Source: Stenotrophomonas aracearum
GTDB lineage: Bacteria; Pseudomonadota; Gammaproteobacteria; Xanthomonadales; Xanthomonadaceae
DNA: 64,000 bases
Direction of reading: 5' to 3'
Assembly: GCF_031834615.1 (NCBI RefSeq)
Contig: NZ_CP115543.1
Coordinates: 186,001-250,000 of the forward strand
Below are positions 22,701 through 31,698 of this stretch, in pieces. The notes below the pieces were generated by a model. The model was not told the DNA's origin, did no database searches, and saw only the letters and a program-made list of their open reading frames with translations. How positions within the stretch are numbered: the first letter of the stretch is position 1; each line of letters begins with the position of its first letter. Both the position numbers and the translations under genes were made by a program.

Positions 22701-25700
22701 CCTGCGCAATGGCACCACCGCCGCACAACGCATCAACGTGCAGACCGGTGAGCTGGTCACCGCCGGTGGCAGCCTGACCGCCGCCGGTACCGATGCGCTG
22801 GTACTCAACGTGCGTGGCCGGTTGGACAACACCGCCGGCACCGTGGCCACCAATGGCGCGCTGGACCTGCATGCGGCCCAGCTGCTCAACAACCAGGGCA
22901 CCGTGCAGGCCGCCGGCACCGCCAGCAGCCAGCTGGGCATCGGCGGCGCCCTTGAGAACCGGGGCGGGCGCATCCTCACCGGCGGTACCACCACGGTCAC
23001 CGCCGCCAGCATCGACAACCGCGCCGGCATCGTCCACAGCGACGGCACCGCCGCGCTGACCGTCACCGTGGACGGCCTGCTCGACAACAGCGCGCAGGGC
23101 ACGATCAACGCGGGCGGCGATGCCGACATCACGGCAGGCGTCGTGAACAACGCGGCGGGCATCCTCGCCGCCGGTGCCGCCCTGCAGCTCGACACGGCCA
23201 CCCAGCTCAACAACGCCGCCGGCCTGATCCAGGCCGGTGCCGCGCTGGAGCTGGACGCCGCCGGCATGAACAACCAGGCCGGCCGGGTCATTGCCGGCAG
23301 CATCGACCTCGACACCCGTGGCCTGGCGCTCGACAACCGCGCCGGCACCGTCGCCAGCCTGAGCGGCGCCAACACGCTGCACACCGGCCTGCTCGACAAC
23401 AGCGGCGGCCTGCTGCAGTCGGCCGGCAACCTGCGCATCGACACCGCTGGGCAGGCGCTGCTCAACACGAATTCCAACGGCAATGGCATCAACAGCAGTG
23501 GCACCCTGGACATCACCAGCGGCGCCTTCGACAACCGCGCCGGTGCCGTGTTCGGCAAGGGGACCATCACGGTCAACGCCAGCAGCGTGGACAATTCCGG
23601 TGGCGGCTCGCTGCAGGGGGCGGGCGACCTTACCCTGCACGCACAGACGCTGGGCAACGTCGGTGGTGCCATCAGCGTCGGCCGCAACGCCGACATCGCG
23701 TTGCCGGGCGCGCTGGACAACCGCAGCGGGCTGGTCGCCGCCGCCGGAACGCTCACCGTGCAGGCCGCCAGCATCGACAACCGCAATACCCTCAGCGCGC
23801 CCAACGGCCCGGCACTGGGCCTGCAGGGCAAGCAGCTGCAGGTGACCACGGGCAGCCTGGACAACCAGCAGGGCCAGGTCCTGGCCGACAACCTGAAGCT
23901 GCAGCTCGGCGGTCTCTTGAACAACACGGGCGGCCAGGTGTCCGCCGCCCAGACCTCCGAGATCAACGCCGACAGCATCGCCAACGCAGGCGGCACGCTG
24001 GTGGCCGGCAGCAAACAGATCATCCGCACCCGCGAGATCACCGGCAACGGCAGGCTGCTCTCGCAGGGCGACATGACCCTGGAGCTGCGCCAGAGCTACA
24101 CCAACACCAGCGAGCTGGCCGCCAATGGCACGCTCACCCTCGCCATCCAGGGCAACCTGGACAACCAGGGCAAGCTGCAGGGTGCCGGGGTCAACATCAG
24201 CGCCGGCAACATCCATAACGCGGCCACCGGCGAAATCAGCAGCGTCGGGCTGACCCGCCTGGTCGCCGCCGGCGAGCTGGTCAACCGTGGCCTGCTGGAC
24301 GGCCACACCACCCATATCGACGCGGGCACGCTGACCAATGTCGGCACCGGCCGCATCTATGGCGACCGCATCGCGATCAATGCCGGCACCCTCAACAACG
24401 TTGCCGAGAATGTCGGCGGCGTGGAGCGCTCGGCCACCATCGCCGCGCGCCAGCGACTGGACCTGGGCGTGGGCGTGCTGACCAACCGCGGCCAGAGCCT
24501 GATCTTCAGCGACGGCGATGCCTTCATCGGCGGCGGGCTGAGCGGCTTGAATGCCGTAGGCACCGCGCAGCGCATCGACAACCTCAGCGCCACCATCGAC
24601 ATCGCCGGCAACCTGGACATCAACGCGCTGGCGGTGAACAACATCCGCGAGAACGTGGTGGTGGAGCAGAAGACCACCCAGTACGGCCCTGTCACGCTGA
24701 ACCAGCCGGGCTGGTTCAAGAACGGCAACAACACCGGCGCCCTGCGCAACACCTCCAACTTCCAGCCCAACGAGGTCTACTACCTCAACCCGGACGACAT
24801 CCTGGAAGACAGCGCCTACATCACGCCCGACGGCCAGCAGATCCGCCGCGCCGTGGTGCGCCTGACCGCCAACACCAGCGCCTACTACTTCGCGCGCGGC
24901 GGCCTGTACGGGGCACGCGGGGAGCGCTCGCGCCTGACCGTCCAGGACGGCACCGTGGTGATCTACTACGTGGGCCGTTCCGACAACCGCAACAACCCCG
25001 ACCAGCTCGGTGCCGGCGCCGAAGATCCGTTCCGCGACCTCTCCGCGAGCCAGCCGGGCAGCCCGGCATTCCGCTATGAATCGGACACGCTCAGCTACAA
25101 CAACGCGTACGGCACCTGCACCACCAACTGCGTGCAGCTGATCACCTATCCGGACTACGACAATCCGGACGCGATGCTGATCAACATGCAGCGCCACCCA
25201 GAGGAGACCAGCGGCAACGAACAGCGCCGCGTGGCGACCCGCACCACGGTGGAAGACGTGCTGGTCTCGGCCGGCGCCGAGGCGGTGATCACCGCTGGCG
25301 GCAACATCAACATCGCCACCGACGCGCTGCTCAACGAGTACGCCAGCATCGCTGCCGGTCGCGACTTCAGCATCCGGGGGCTGAACGTCGCGACGTCGTC
25401 GGTGATCAACCGATCGCGCACGCTGGAGCGCACCGACAGCTTCAACAACGTGTCCTACACGTACGGTGGCTCATCCAGCCGCTGGAGCGCCGCGCCGATC
25501 ACCCAGACCCTGGGTGTTCTCGGCACCGAAATCACCGCCGGCGGCAAGCTCACCATCGACGTGGGCAACCTGCGCAACGAGAACGTCGGCAGCAGTGGTC
25601 CCAGCGTAGGCAACGGCAGCGGTACCTCCAACCTCAACACCGGCGGCCCTGGTGCAGGCTCGGTGGGTCCGGGCGCCGGTGCCGTACAGGGCCCCGGCCA

Positions 25701-28700
25701 GAGCGCCGGCCAGGGTGCGGGTCCGGTGAGCGCGCAGGGACCGGGCGCGGCGTCTGCGGCCCAGGGCGAAAACGGCACCGTCGTGCAGGGCCCAGGCAGC
25801 GCGGGCGCGCAGCTGGCCGACACCGCGACTGGGCAGGGCCCGGGACAGGTTGGTTCGGCCGGCCCCGGCAGCGGCGGTGCACAGGACATCAGCGCCGCGC
25901 AAGCAGGTCAGGCCACGGCCAACGGCCCAGCGGCCGTGCAGGCGGGCAGCAGCAACGGCAGTGGCGGCAACGCGGCCTTGGACCGCAAGCAGGCCGTCGC
26001 CGCCGCCGGCGATGACCCGCACGTGGTGGTGACCGCCACTCCGAACGCCAGTGCGCCCAGCGCCAGCCTGTTCAACGTGGACGCCAACCGTGGCAATTAT
26101 CTGGTCGAGACCGACCCGAAGTTCGCCAACTACCGCAGCTGGCTCAGCTCCGACTACCTGCTGCAGCGTGCCGGGTTCGAGCCCACCCAGACCCAGAAGC
26201 GCCTCGGCGACGGCTTCTACGAGCAGAAGCTCGTGCGCGAGCAGATCGGCGAACTCACCGGCCGCCGCTTCCTGGACGGATACGCCAGCGACGAAGACCA
26301 GTACCGCGCGCTGCTCGAAGCCGGTGCCACCGTGGCCGGTGCCTGGGGCCTGCGCCCCGGCGTGGCGCTCACCGCCGAGCAGATGGCGCGCCTCACCAGC
26401 GACATCGTCTGGCTGGTAGAACAGGACGTCACCCTGGCCGACGGCTCGGTCACCCGCGCGCTGGTGCCGCAGGTGTACCTGCGCGTGATGCCGGGCGACC
26501 TCGACAGCAACGGTGCGCTGCTGGCCGGTGCCGACATCGATATCAAGCTGCGTGGCGATCTGGTCAACAACGGCGACATCGCCGGCCGTCAGCTGGTCAG
26601 CATCGACGCCGGCAACATCCGCAACATCGGCGGTGGCCAGATCAGCGGCCAGCAGGTCGGCCTGAAGGCCAGCGGCAACATCGACATCATCGGCAGCACC
26701 GTCACCGCAACCGACGTGCTCGCACTGAAGGCCGGCGGCGACATCACCGTTGCCTCCACCACCCGCCAGTGGAGCGACAAGGGCGACATTCTGCACCAGC
26801 AGACCACCACGCTGGACCGCGTGGCCGGCCTGTATGTAACCAACAAGGACGGCGCCGGCGTGCTCAGCGTCAACGCCGGGGGCAATGTCGAGCTGCGCGC
26901 CGCGCAGCTGGCCAATGCCGGTACCGACGGCCTGACCGCCGTCGTCGCCGGTGGCGACATCAACCTGACTTCGGTCACCGAGCAGCGCAGCGTCTCGCTG
27001 ACCCACGACGCGCGCAACTTCACCAGCCAGAGCCAAGTGACCCATATCGGCACCACCATCACCGGTGCCGGCGATGTGGTCCTGAACGCAGGCCGCGACC
27101 TGAACCTTGCCGCCGCCAACGTCTCGGCCGCCAACGCCCTGGTCGCCCAGGCCGGCCGTGACATCAACAGCGTCGCCGTGGTCGACACCCAGAGCTTCGA
27201 GAGCGGGGCGAAGAGCAAAAACCATTCGCGCGAAGTGACCGCCGCGAGTGGCTGGGTGCTGGGCAACCAGCTGAGTGGTGGCGAAGGCGTGGCCCTGCAG
27301 GCCGGACGCGACCTCACCCTGCAGTCCACCACGGTGGACAGCAGCGACGGCGGCGTGGTGCTCTCGGCTGGCCGAAATGTCGCCCTGACCACCACCCAGG
27401 AGACCCACGACCTGGTGGTGGACGAAACCACCCGAAAGAAGAAGACGCTCTCCAGCACCACCACCACCACCCACGAGCAGAGCGCGGCCAGCTACGCGGT
27501 CGGCTCCAGCGTGGGCGGCAAGACCGTGGACATCATCGCGGGCAACGACGTCTCCATCACCGGCTCCACCGTGCTGGCCGACAACGACCTGCGCATTGCC
27601 GCGGTGAACAACATCACCATCGAGTCCGCGCAGGACACCCTGAGTGAAGCCAGCAGCTTCAGCCAGAAGAAGTCGGGCATCACCGGCGGCTTCGCAAATG
27701 GCGTGGCCTCGGTGGGGTACAACAGCTCGCGCAGCAACAATGAAAGCGCCAGCCAGTCCACTACCCAGGTGGGCTCGGCAATGGGCTCCATGAACGGCAA
27801 TGTCCAGCTCAATGCCGGCAACCAGCTCACCATCGCCGCCTCCGACGTGGCCGCCGGCCAGGACCTGACCCTGATCGGCAAGGACATCAACCTCATCGCC
27901 CGCCAGGACACGGTGGACACGCAGAGCAGCCAGTCCAGCAAGTCCAGCGGCTTCTCGATGGGCGTCACCTACGACCCGACCAAGGCCTACCGCAGCGCCC
28001 GCGACTCCACCACCGACGGCATGGCCGACAGTGGCTCGATCATGGGCGACATCACGCGCAACGCCGAGGGTATGGCGTCAGGGACGATGGCAGCGGTGTC
28101 GGTGGCGGTGGTCACTGCGGGTAGCCAGCGCGCCAGCGGCAACCAGACCCACTCCACCAGCGACGCCCGGGTAGCCCAGCTGAGTGCAGGCGGCGACATG
28201 ACCCTGATCGCCAATGGCGGCTCCATCACCAGCCAGGGCGCCCAGCTCTCGGCCGAAGGCGATGCGCTGCTGCTGGCCACCAAGGACATCGTGTTCGACG
28301 TGGCCCACAACACCGAGTCCAGCACCAGCCAGAGCAGCGGCAAGGGCTGGGGACTGGCCACCAATACCAGTGGCCTGCCGGTCGGTACCAACAACTCGCG
28401 CAGCGAGGGCACCGGCCAGAGCGACACCATCACCGGCACCCAACTCTCCGTGGGCGGCGGCGTGCGCATGGCCACCACTGAAGGCGACATCACGCTCACC
28501 GCTGCCAACATCGCTGCAGAGAAGGACGTCACCATCCGCGCCGCCGGCAACCTGACCGTGCAGAGCGGCCAGGACACCGTCAGCAATGCCAACACCGCCG
28601 ACAGCAAGGCGATCGGCACGGTGCAGATCTCCGACACCGAGAAGTTCGCTGGCTGGCATCGCCAGCAGCATGAAGATGACAGCGGCATGGTCTCGCAGGT

Positions 28701-31665
28701 GGCCAGTACCATCGGCAGTCTGGGCGGCAATGTGAACCTGGGTGCAGGTGGAAAGTACACGCAGGTGGCCAGCAACGTAGTGGCCGCGCAGGACGTCAAC
28801 ATCACCGCTGCAGAGATCGAGCTGCTCACCGCGGATGAGAGCGGCTACAACTCGCAGAGCGACAAGGACCTGAAGATTGGTGTGTTCGCGCGGGTCAAGT
28901 CGCCGTTTATTGATCTGATCAACAACGTTGATGCCGCCCGCCAGTCCGACGGAAGACTGCAGGCGATGCAGGGCATGGCGGCGGGCGCCAACGCCTACCA
29001 GGCAGGCAGCGCCATCGCCAGCGCGGCCAAGGGGGGCGGCGCCTCCCTGTTCAGTGCCGAAGCCGGCATCGGCTTCAAATCCTCCAGCAGCAGCGCTGAT
29101 GGCAGCAGCACGGTCTCGCGCGGTTCCACCATCCAAGGCGGCGGCAACGTCAACCTGACCAGCACCAGCGGTGACATCCACGTGGTGCAGGGCAACCTGA
29201 GCGCCGGCAACACGCTGACGCTGGACTCGGCGCGCGACATCCTGCTCGAGGCCGGCCAGGCCAACCTGCAGAACAGCAGCAAGAGCAACAACGCCGGTGC
29301 AGAAGTCGGCGTGGGCGTGTCCGTGGGCGCGCAGACCGGTGTGTACGTGTACGCCGAGGCCAGCGTAGGCAGCAGCAAGTCCAACGCCGAGAGCAGCACC
29401 TGGCAGAACACCACGCTGGCCGGCAGCAGCATCTCGCTGAAGGCGGAAGGGGACACCACCCTGCGTGGCGCCACAGCCACGGCCGACCGGATCGACGTGA
29501 AGACTGGCGGTACGCTGACCATCGAGTCGCTCCAGGACATCGCCGAGAGCATGTCCAAGGAAAGCCAGGTAGGTGGCCGCGTGCAGGTTTCGTTTGGCAC
29601 GGCGTGGGACGCCAGCGGCTACGCCAGCGCCGCCAAGGCCAACGGCAGCTACAAGGGTGTCGGCCAACAGTCCGGCCTGTTTGCCGGTGACGGCGGTTAC
29701 CACGTCGACGCCAGCCACGTGAACCTGGTGGGCGGCGCCATCGCCAGCACCAACGCGGCCAACAGCGAGCTGACCGCCGAGAGCTTCGCCTTCAGCGATC
29801 TCAGAAACGAGATGGATTACCGGGCCAGTTCGGCCGGCGTCAGCGGCGGCTTCGGATTCACCGGGAACGCGGCAACTGATGCCGCAGGCAATCCGGTTGC
29901 GGCGCCGAACGCTGCCGGCCAGATGAAGGACATCGGCCACACCATCGCCAATGGCGAGTACGGGGCCGTCAACAATACCTCGTTCAGTCCGGGCATTCCC
30001 ATGTCCGAGAGCGGCCACGACGGCTCCACAACCTCCGCCACGCTTACCGGCGGCAACATCACCATTGGCGGCAAGACGGTCAGCGCTGGGGACCTGGGCG
30101 TGAACACCAACGCCAGTACTGCGCACCAGGCGCTTGAGACGCTCCCGGACCTGCAGAAGATGCTGCAGGAGCAGCGGGCGATGGCGCAGGCGACGGGTAC
30201 CGTGGTGGATGCGGGGATGCGGATACGGGCTGACATCAATGCATCCATCGACGTAGTGAAAGCGCGTGGCGATGAAGCGCAGAAGTTGCTGGACGATCCG
30301 GCAACCAGAGACTCTATGACAGCTGAGCAGCAAGGTCAGCTACTCGCGATCGCGGTGAATGCAAACCATGAGATAGAGAGGCTGCAAAAGGTTGGAGTCT
30401 TGGTAGGCGCCATCACGGGCGGCATGGCCGCCTCGTCGGGTAGTGCCGGCCAGATTGCGGCGGGTACACTTGCCCCGTCTATCTCCTACCAGATTGGTCA
30501 ATATTTCAAGGAGAACGCCGCTAGAAACGAAATGGACAATGGCAACAGGGGCGAAGAAGGTAGCGCCACACATTTGCTAGCGCACGCCCTGCTGGGCGCG
30601 GCGGTGGCATCAGCAGGTGGAGACAATACGCTGCTCGGCGCATTGGCAGCAGGCGGAGCTGAAGCCGCCGCACCTTCCATCGCCAAGTTCCTGTTCGGCA
30701 AGGACAGCAAGGATCTAACAGCCAGCGAACAGGAAACGGTGAGCTCCATCGCGGGCATTGGGGGGGCGCTAGTTGGCTCATTCCAGAATGGACTGCTAAG
30801 TGCAGCCGCAGGAGGCACTGCAGCAAAGAACGCCGTCGACAACAATTGGGGCGAAGTTGGGCACTACTCCACCATGGCGACCATCCTCTATTTGGCAGGC
30901 TTCAACGAGAATGACGCTAAGGCAATCGCGCTTGCGGCGTGGTCACCTGACACTGACTACAGAAACGCAATCACTTTGGCCAATGTGATGCTGGGAACCG
31001 TACCAGTGATGCCTCAGAAGACCGATCATCTTCTGAACGGACAGAAAGACCCGGTTAAAGTGAAGGCCGATCAGGAGGAACTGGCCGGAGTGGTTGCCAG
31101 CATCCTGGCAAAGATGAAGGAGTATGAGAACGATCCGATCAAGAAGCGGGAGCTGCTCAAGGACAAAAAGACGCAGCGCGCACTCCACGCGTTTGGGGAC
31201 TCCTTTGCGCACGTGAATGAAAAGGGTGAGCATTTTGGCCCGGAAAAGGGCCACCTTCTGGCTTCCCTGTTCGGCAAGGAACCGGACAATCCATACTCCA
31301 ACAAAGAAGCCTTCATCAACTACGCTAATGCGCTCTATGCGGCGGCTTCCAGCACCAACGGTCAGCCAAGGCGCGATGCGGAGTACGTTGCAGAAATGGC
31401 AAAAACGATGACCGCCTATGAGAGCGAGCAGTACCAGAAGGAAATCCTTTCTGGAGCAATGCAATTGCTGAACGGTGGGTGGCCAGTTGGACTGGTGAAC
31501 AGTCCTGTTCCAGAGTGCGGAAAGTGGGAGAACTGCGTATTGCGTACACCAAACAACACTGTGAACCCGGTGATTGATGGGATCTACGGAATAGGTAGGA
31601 AGCCGATTACTGCTCCCGTGCCGGTGGTCGACTGGTCCAAGCTAAACAACTTGCCAACGAGGTGA
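16786..31665 (+). CDS. TpsA/CdiA-like giant filamentous haemagglutinin with toxin C-terminus
   Basis: 4959 residues. Residues 1-25 are an extended signal peptide region (NRVYRLVFN...), then the hydrophobic core 44-60 with cleavage near 63. The TPS secretion domain spans ~65-300, with NPAGI at 181. A Gly/Pro/Thr linker occupies ~425-470, and FHA-1 repeats with strong super-repeats ~470-2600. A non-repetitive insert at ~2624-2825 (Tyr/Asn-rich, two Cys) is placed like the CdiA receptor-binding region. A GPG-rich linker (~2935-3062) is followed by a YLVETDPKF module at 3105 and FHA-2 repeats ~3240-4330. A pretoxin region ends in VDNN (4684-4687), followed by a 272-residue C-terminal module. GC drops from ~30,230 onward, as expected for exchanged toxin tips. 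GTG 16786 was chosen over TTG 16768: AAAGGAAG lies at 16771-16778 and the family starts with MNRxYR. Likely a contact-dependent inhibition effector; adhesion is an alternative role. Confidence 0.9.
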   Translation: MNRVYRLVFNRTLGVMQVASELVNAPRGGCDARGGNSVATLRPMSFALWLALGWVGVVQPLSAQQSPNAGRIIADPNAPAEQRPTVVTSANGTPQVNITTPSRAGVSRNQYQQFDVGSQGAILNNARTDTQTQIGGWVQGNPWLATGTARVILNEVNSSNPSQLNGYIEVAGARAQVVIANPAGIQVDGAGFLNASRVTLTTGSPIVSNGALEGYRVNGGAIRIAGAGLDASRADYTDIITRSLQVNAGIWANQLQASLGTNVVSADHTGVAAQAADSAAPAFALDVGALGGMYANRIWLVGNEHGVGMRNAGKIGAQAGELVVTADGRLENTGALHAQQDTRVSASGGVANAGTLSAERELRVDTPADIDNSGGTLNARRIELNADALRNRAGSIEQVGAQALQLTGADIRNVQGRIGTVASTSPGEGSGGGSTGGGTPAPGAGGTPGTGTPTPGTGTVTPPVTPVTPVVLAAGVLNIAHTLDNDGGAIDGSGVLQLQAGNSLDNSGGTLGVDTLKVQGEALRNVGGTLDVQGAASARVGTLDNSGGRINLAQGVELQAQTLLNRSGTLAHGGTASTGWSIGTLDNSDGSIASNAASLGLDVGALVNIRGSISHAGGNGLQLRAGRLDGSGGTIATGGNIDLLLGTADHRNAQLIANQVSLSATAFDNRGGTVLSTGQQASSLHVQDHLDNSDGGTLASNGDLHVSADTLGNAGGTVQQAGTGSLQINAHTLNGAGGTLLSNGSLSLQGNSTDLRDGTTAAQRIDIRTGDLVTAGGSLTSASTDVLRLQVARTLNNSGGVLGSNGALAIDSTTLINNGGKLIAAGTDATTVRATAQLQNDGGMLSSNGDLRIDTDGLLNTGGSIDHAGTGTLQITAGNVQGGEGSIASNGLLQLQAQALDLHKGNTRARQVHIDAASLDNSGGSLLSTGDQALQLRIGGNLVNDGGAISANGAQQIHAGALSNRDGALNSAGTAATRISVVGTLDNTGGSLASNGAAMQVQAGALVNADGTLSHSGTGGLAISTGRLDGQDGQIGTAGALTLRAGAVDHRGAALAATQLDLSAASLDNRGGSIVATGTGANTLQVTGTLDNGDGGSLASNGDLAISADTLGNAGGSIQQAGTGALTLDVSTLSGAGGTLLSNGALSLRGDTLDLRNGTTAAQQIQIDSNRLVTAGGQLSALGSGILQVQARTLLDNSGATLGSNGTVDIDAGSFINDHGKLIAAGEAASQIRVTNALDNTAGAISGNGDLRIETASMRNAKGSIVASDALHLQGEELDLRDGAVGATDITVQAGSLDNSDATLSATGTGEMSLQVRDQLANNGGTIASNGAQRIDAGSISNREGTLSAAGTANSQITVSGALDNSKGLIASNAAALSVSAGSLRNEHGAFNHAGTQGFTLTTGQLDGRDGTLVTAGTLNLSAGAVDHRGATVQAAQIALDAQSFDNRGGKLIATGTGTNRLTVADALDNGDDGLIATNGDVVIEAATFGNADGTVQQAGTGLLDITAATLNGAGGTLVSNGGLSVQGENIDLRNGTTSAQRIRIDSSTLTTAGGTLTATSTDPLVLHARNQLDNSGGTLASNGALDLRAGTLLNSGGTVQAAGTAASQISVDNVLDNRTGKILVSGDLDITAASLDNQGGTLHSAADLHVDGLLDNSNAGLIASGGDATLSADTLDNRSGSIEQAGDGQLQIEVNTLQGAGGRIVSNGALDLQGEALDISGGTTAARDVRVIAGSLQNAGGTLTSTGEQAMVVQVRDALGNDGGTLAANGAQQISAGALSNVGGTLSSAGTADTRIEVTGQFDNSRGTVASNANALHVQSGSLVNEAGRIAHAGEGGLTVQTGSLKGQQGSIATAGALTLRAGDVDHRDATLSANQLDLIASSFDNQGGTVLSGGTGASAIAVQGTLDNGAGGTLASNGDLQVTAATLGNAGGIVQHSGTGTLAINAHTLNGEGGKLLSNGSLQLVGETTDLRNGTTAAQRINVQTGELVTAGGSLTAAGTDALVLNVRGRLDNTAGTVATNGALDLHAAQLLNNQGTVQAAGTASSQLGIGGALENRGGRILTGGTTTVTAASIDNRAGIVHSDGTAALTVTVDGLLDNSAQGTINAGGDADITAGVVNNAAGILAAGAALQLDTATQLNNAAGLIQAGAALELDAAGMNNQAGRVIAGSIDLDTRGLALDNRAGTVASLSGANTLHTGLLDNSGGLLQSAGNLRIDTAGQALLNTNSNGNGINSSGTLDITSGAFDNRAGAVFGKGTITVNASSVDNSGGGSLQGAGDLTLHAQTLGNVGGAISVGRNADIALPGALDNRSGLVAAAGTLTVQAASIDNRNTLSAPNGPALGLQGKQLQVTTGSLDNQQGQVLADNLKLQLGGLLNNTGGQVSAAQTSEINADSIANAGGTLVAGSKQIIRTREITGNGRLLSQGDMTLELRQSYTNTSELAANGTLTLAIQGNLDNQGKLQGAGVNISAGNIHNAATGEISSVGLTRLVAAGELVNRGLLDGHTTHIDAGTLTNVGTGRIYGDRIAINAGTLNNVAENVGGVERSATIAARQRLDLGVGVLTNRGQSLIFSDGDAFIGGGLSGLNAVGTAQRIDNLSATIDIAGNLDINALAVNNIRENVVVEQKTTQYGPVTLNQPGWFKNGNNTGALRNTSNFQPNEVYYLNPDDILEDSAYITPDGQQIRRAVVRLTANTSAYYFARGGLYGARGERSRLTVQDGTVVIYYVGRSDNRNNPDQLGAGAEDPFRDLSASQPGSPAFRYESDTLSYNNAYGTCTTNCVQLITYPDYDNPDAMLINMQRHPEETSGNEQRRVATRTTVEDVLVSAGAEAVITAGGNINIATDALLNEYASIAAGRDFSIRGLNVATSSVINRSRTLERTDSFNNVSYTYGGSSSRWSAAPITQTLGVLGTEITAGGKLTIDVGNLRNENVGSSGPSVGNGSGTSNLNTGGPGAGSVGPGAGAVQGPGQSAGQGAGPVSAQGPGAASAAQGENGTVVQGPGSAGAQLADTATGQGPGQVGSAGPGSGGAQDISAAQAGQATANGPAAVQAGSSNGSGGNAALDRKQAVAAAGDDPHVVVTATPNASAPSASLFNVDANRGNYLVETDPKFANYRSWLSSDYLLQRAGFEPTQTQKRLGDGFYEQKLVREQIGELTGRRFLDGYASDEDQYRALLEAGATVAGAWGLRPGVALTAEQMARLTSDIVWLVEQDVTLADGSVTRALVPQVYLRVMPGDLDSNGALLAGADIDIKLRGDLVNNGDIAGRQLVSIDAGNIRNIGGGQISGQQVGLKASGNIDIIGSTVTATDVLALKAGGDITVASTTRQWSDKGDILHQQTTTLDRVAGLYVTNKDGAGVLSVNAGGNVELRAAQLANAGTDGLTAVVAGGDINLTSVTEQRSVSLTHDARNFTSQSQVTHIGTTITGAGDVVLNAGRDLNLAAANVSAANALVAQAGRDINSVAVVDTQSFESGAKSKNHSREVTAASGWVLGNQLSGGEGVALQAGRDLTLQSTTVDSSDGGVVLSAGRNVALTTTQETHDLVVDETTRKKKTLSSTTTTTHEQSAASYAVGSSVGGKTVDIIAGNDVSITGSTVLADNDLRIAAVNNITIESAQDTLSEASSFSQKKSGITGGFANGVASVGYNSSRSNNESASQSTTQVGSAMGSMNGNVQLNAGNQLTIAASDVAAGQDLTLIGKDINLIARQDTVDTQSSQSSKSSGFSMGVTYDPTKAYRSARDSTTDGMADSGSIMGDITRNAEGMASGTMAAVSVAVVTAGSQRASGNQTHSTSDARVAQLSAGGDMTLIANGGSITSQGAQLSAEGDALLLATKDIVFDVAHNTESSTSQSSGKGWGLATNTSGLPVGTNNSRSEGTGQSDTITGTQLSVGGGVRMATTEGDITLTAANIAAEKDVTIRAAGNLTVQSGQDTVSNANTADSKAIGTVQISDTEKFAGWHRQQHEDDSGMVSQVASTIGSLGGNVNLGAGGKYTQVASNVVAAQDVNITAAEIELLTADESGYNSQSDKDLKIGVFARVKSPFIDLINNVDAARQSDGRLQAMQGMAAGANAYQAGSAIASAAKGGGASLFSAEAGIGFKSSSSSADGSSTVSRGSTIQGGGNVNLTSTSGDIHVVQGNLSAGNTLTLDSARDILLEAGQANLQNSSKSNNAGAEVGVGVSVGAQTGVYVYAEASVGSSKSNAESSTWQNTTLAGSSISLKAEGDTTLRGATATADRIDVKTGGTLTIESLQDIAESMSKESQVGGRVQVSFGTAWDASGYASAAKANGSYKGVGQQSGLFAGDGGYHVDASHVNLVGGAIASTNAANSELTAESFAFSDLRNEMDYRASSAGVSGGFGFTGNAATDAAGNPVAAPNAAGQMKDIGHTIANGEYGAVNNTSFSPGIPMSESGHDGSTTSATLTGGNITIGGKTVSAGDLGVNTNASTAHQALETLPDLQKMLQEQRAMAQATGTVVDAGMRIRADINASIDVVKARGDEAQKLLDDPATRDSMTAEQQGQLLAIAVNANHEIERLQKVGVLVGAITGGMAASSGSAGQIAAGTLAPSISYQIGQYFKENAARNEMDNGNRGEEGSATHLLAHALLGAAVASAGGDNTLLGALAAGGAEAAAPSIAKFLFGKDSKDLTASEQETVSSIAGIGGALVGSFQNGLLSAAAGGTAAKNAVDNNWGEVGHYSTMATILYLAGFNENDAKAIALAAWSPDTDYRNAITLANVMLGTVPVMPQKTDHLLNGQKDPVKVKADQEELAGVVASILAKMKEYENDPIKKRELLKDKKTQRALHAFGDSFAHVNEKGEHFGPEKGHLLASLFGKEPDNPYSNKEAFINYANALYAAASSTNGQPRRDAEYVAEMAKTMTAYESEQYQKEILSGAMQLLNGGWPVGLVNSPVPECGKWENCVLRTPNNTVNPVIDGIYGIGRKPITAPVPVVDWSKLNNLPTR
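18853..23060 (+). repeat. Higher-order super-repeats inside the FHA-1 region of tpsA
   Basis: A block reading LDNGxGGTLASNGDL...GNAGGxxQQAGTG...LNGAGGTLLSNG...DLRNGTTAAQRI recurs with marker hexapeptides at nucleotides 18941, 20141, 21275 and 22595 (spacings 1200, 1134 and 1320 bp). Weaker half-period copies occur at ~19381 and ~21835. This is a ~1.2-kb tandem unit above the ordinary ~20-residue FHA repeat, suggesting expansion by recombination. Confidence 0.75.
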
Positions 31666-31698
31666 CATGCACGTTCAATCTCACATAGCGGGGACTCC

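Noticed and set aside
16678..25197. A 2839-codon open frame antisense to tpsA
   Set aside because: It mirrors the high-GC, repetitive codon pattern of tpsA on the other strand; it has no family match, no sensible start and repeats simply follow the sense repeats.
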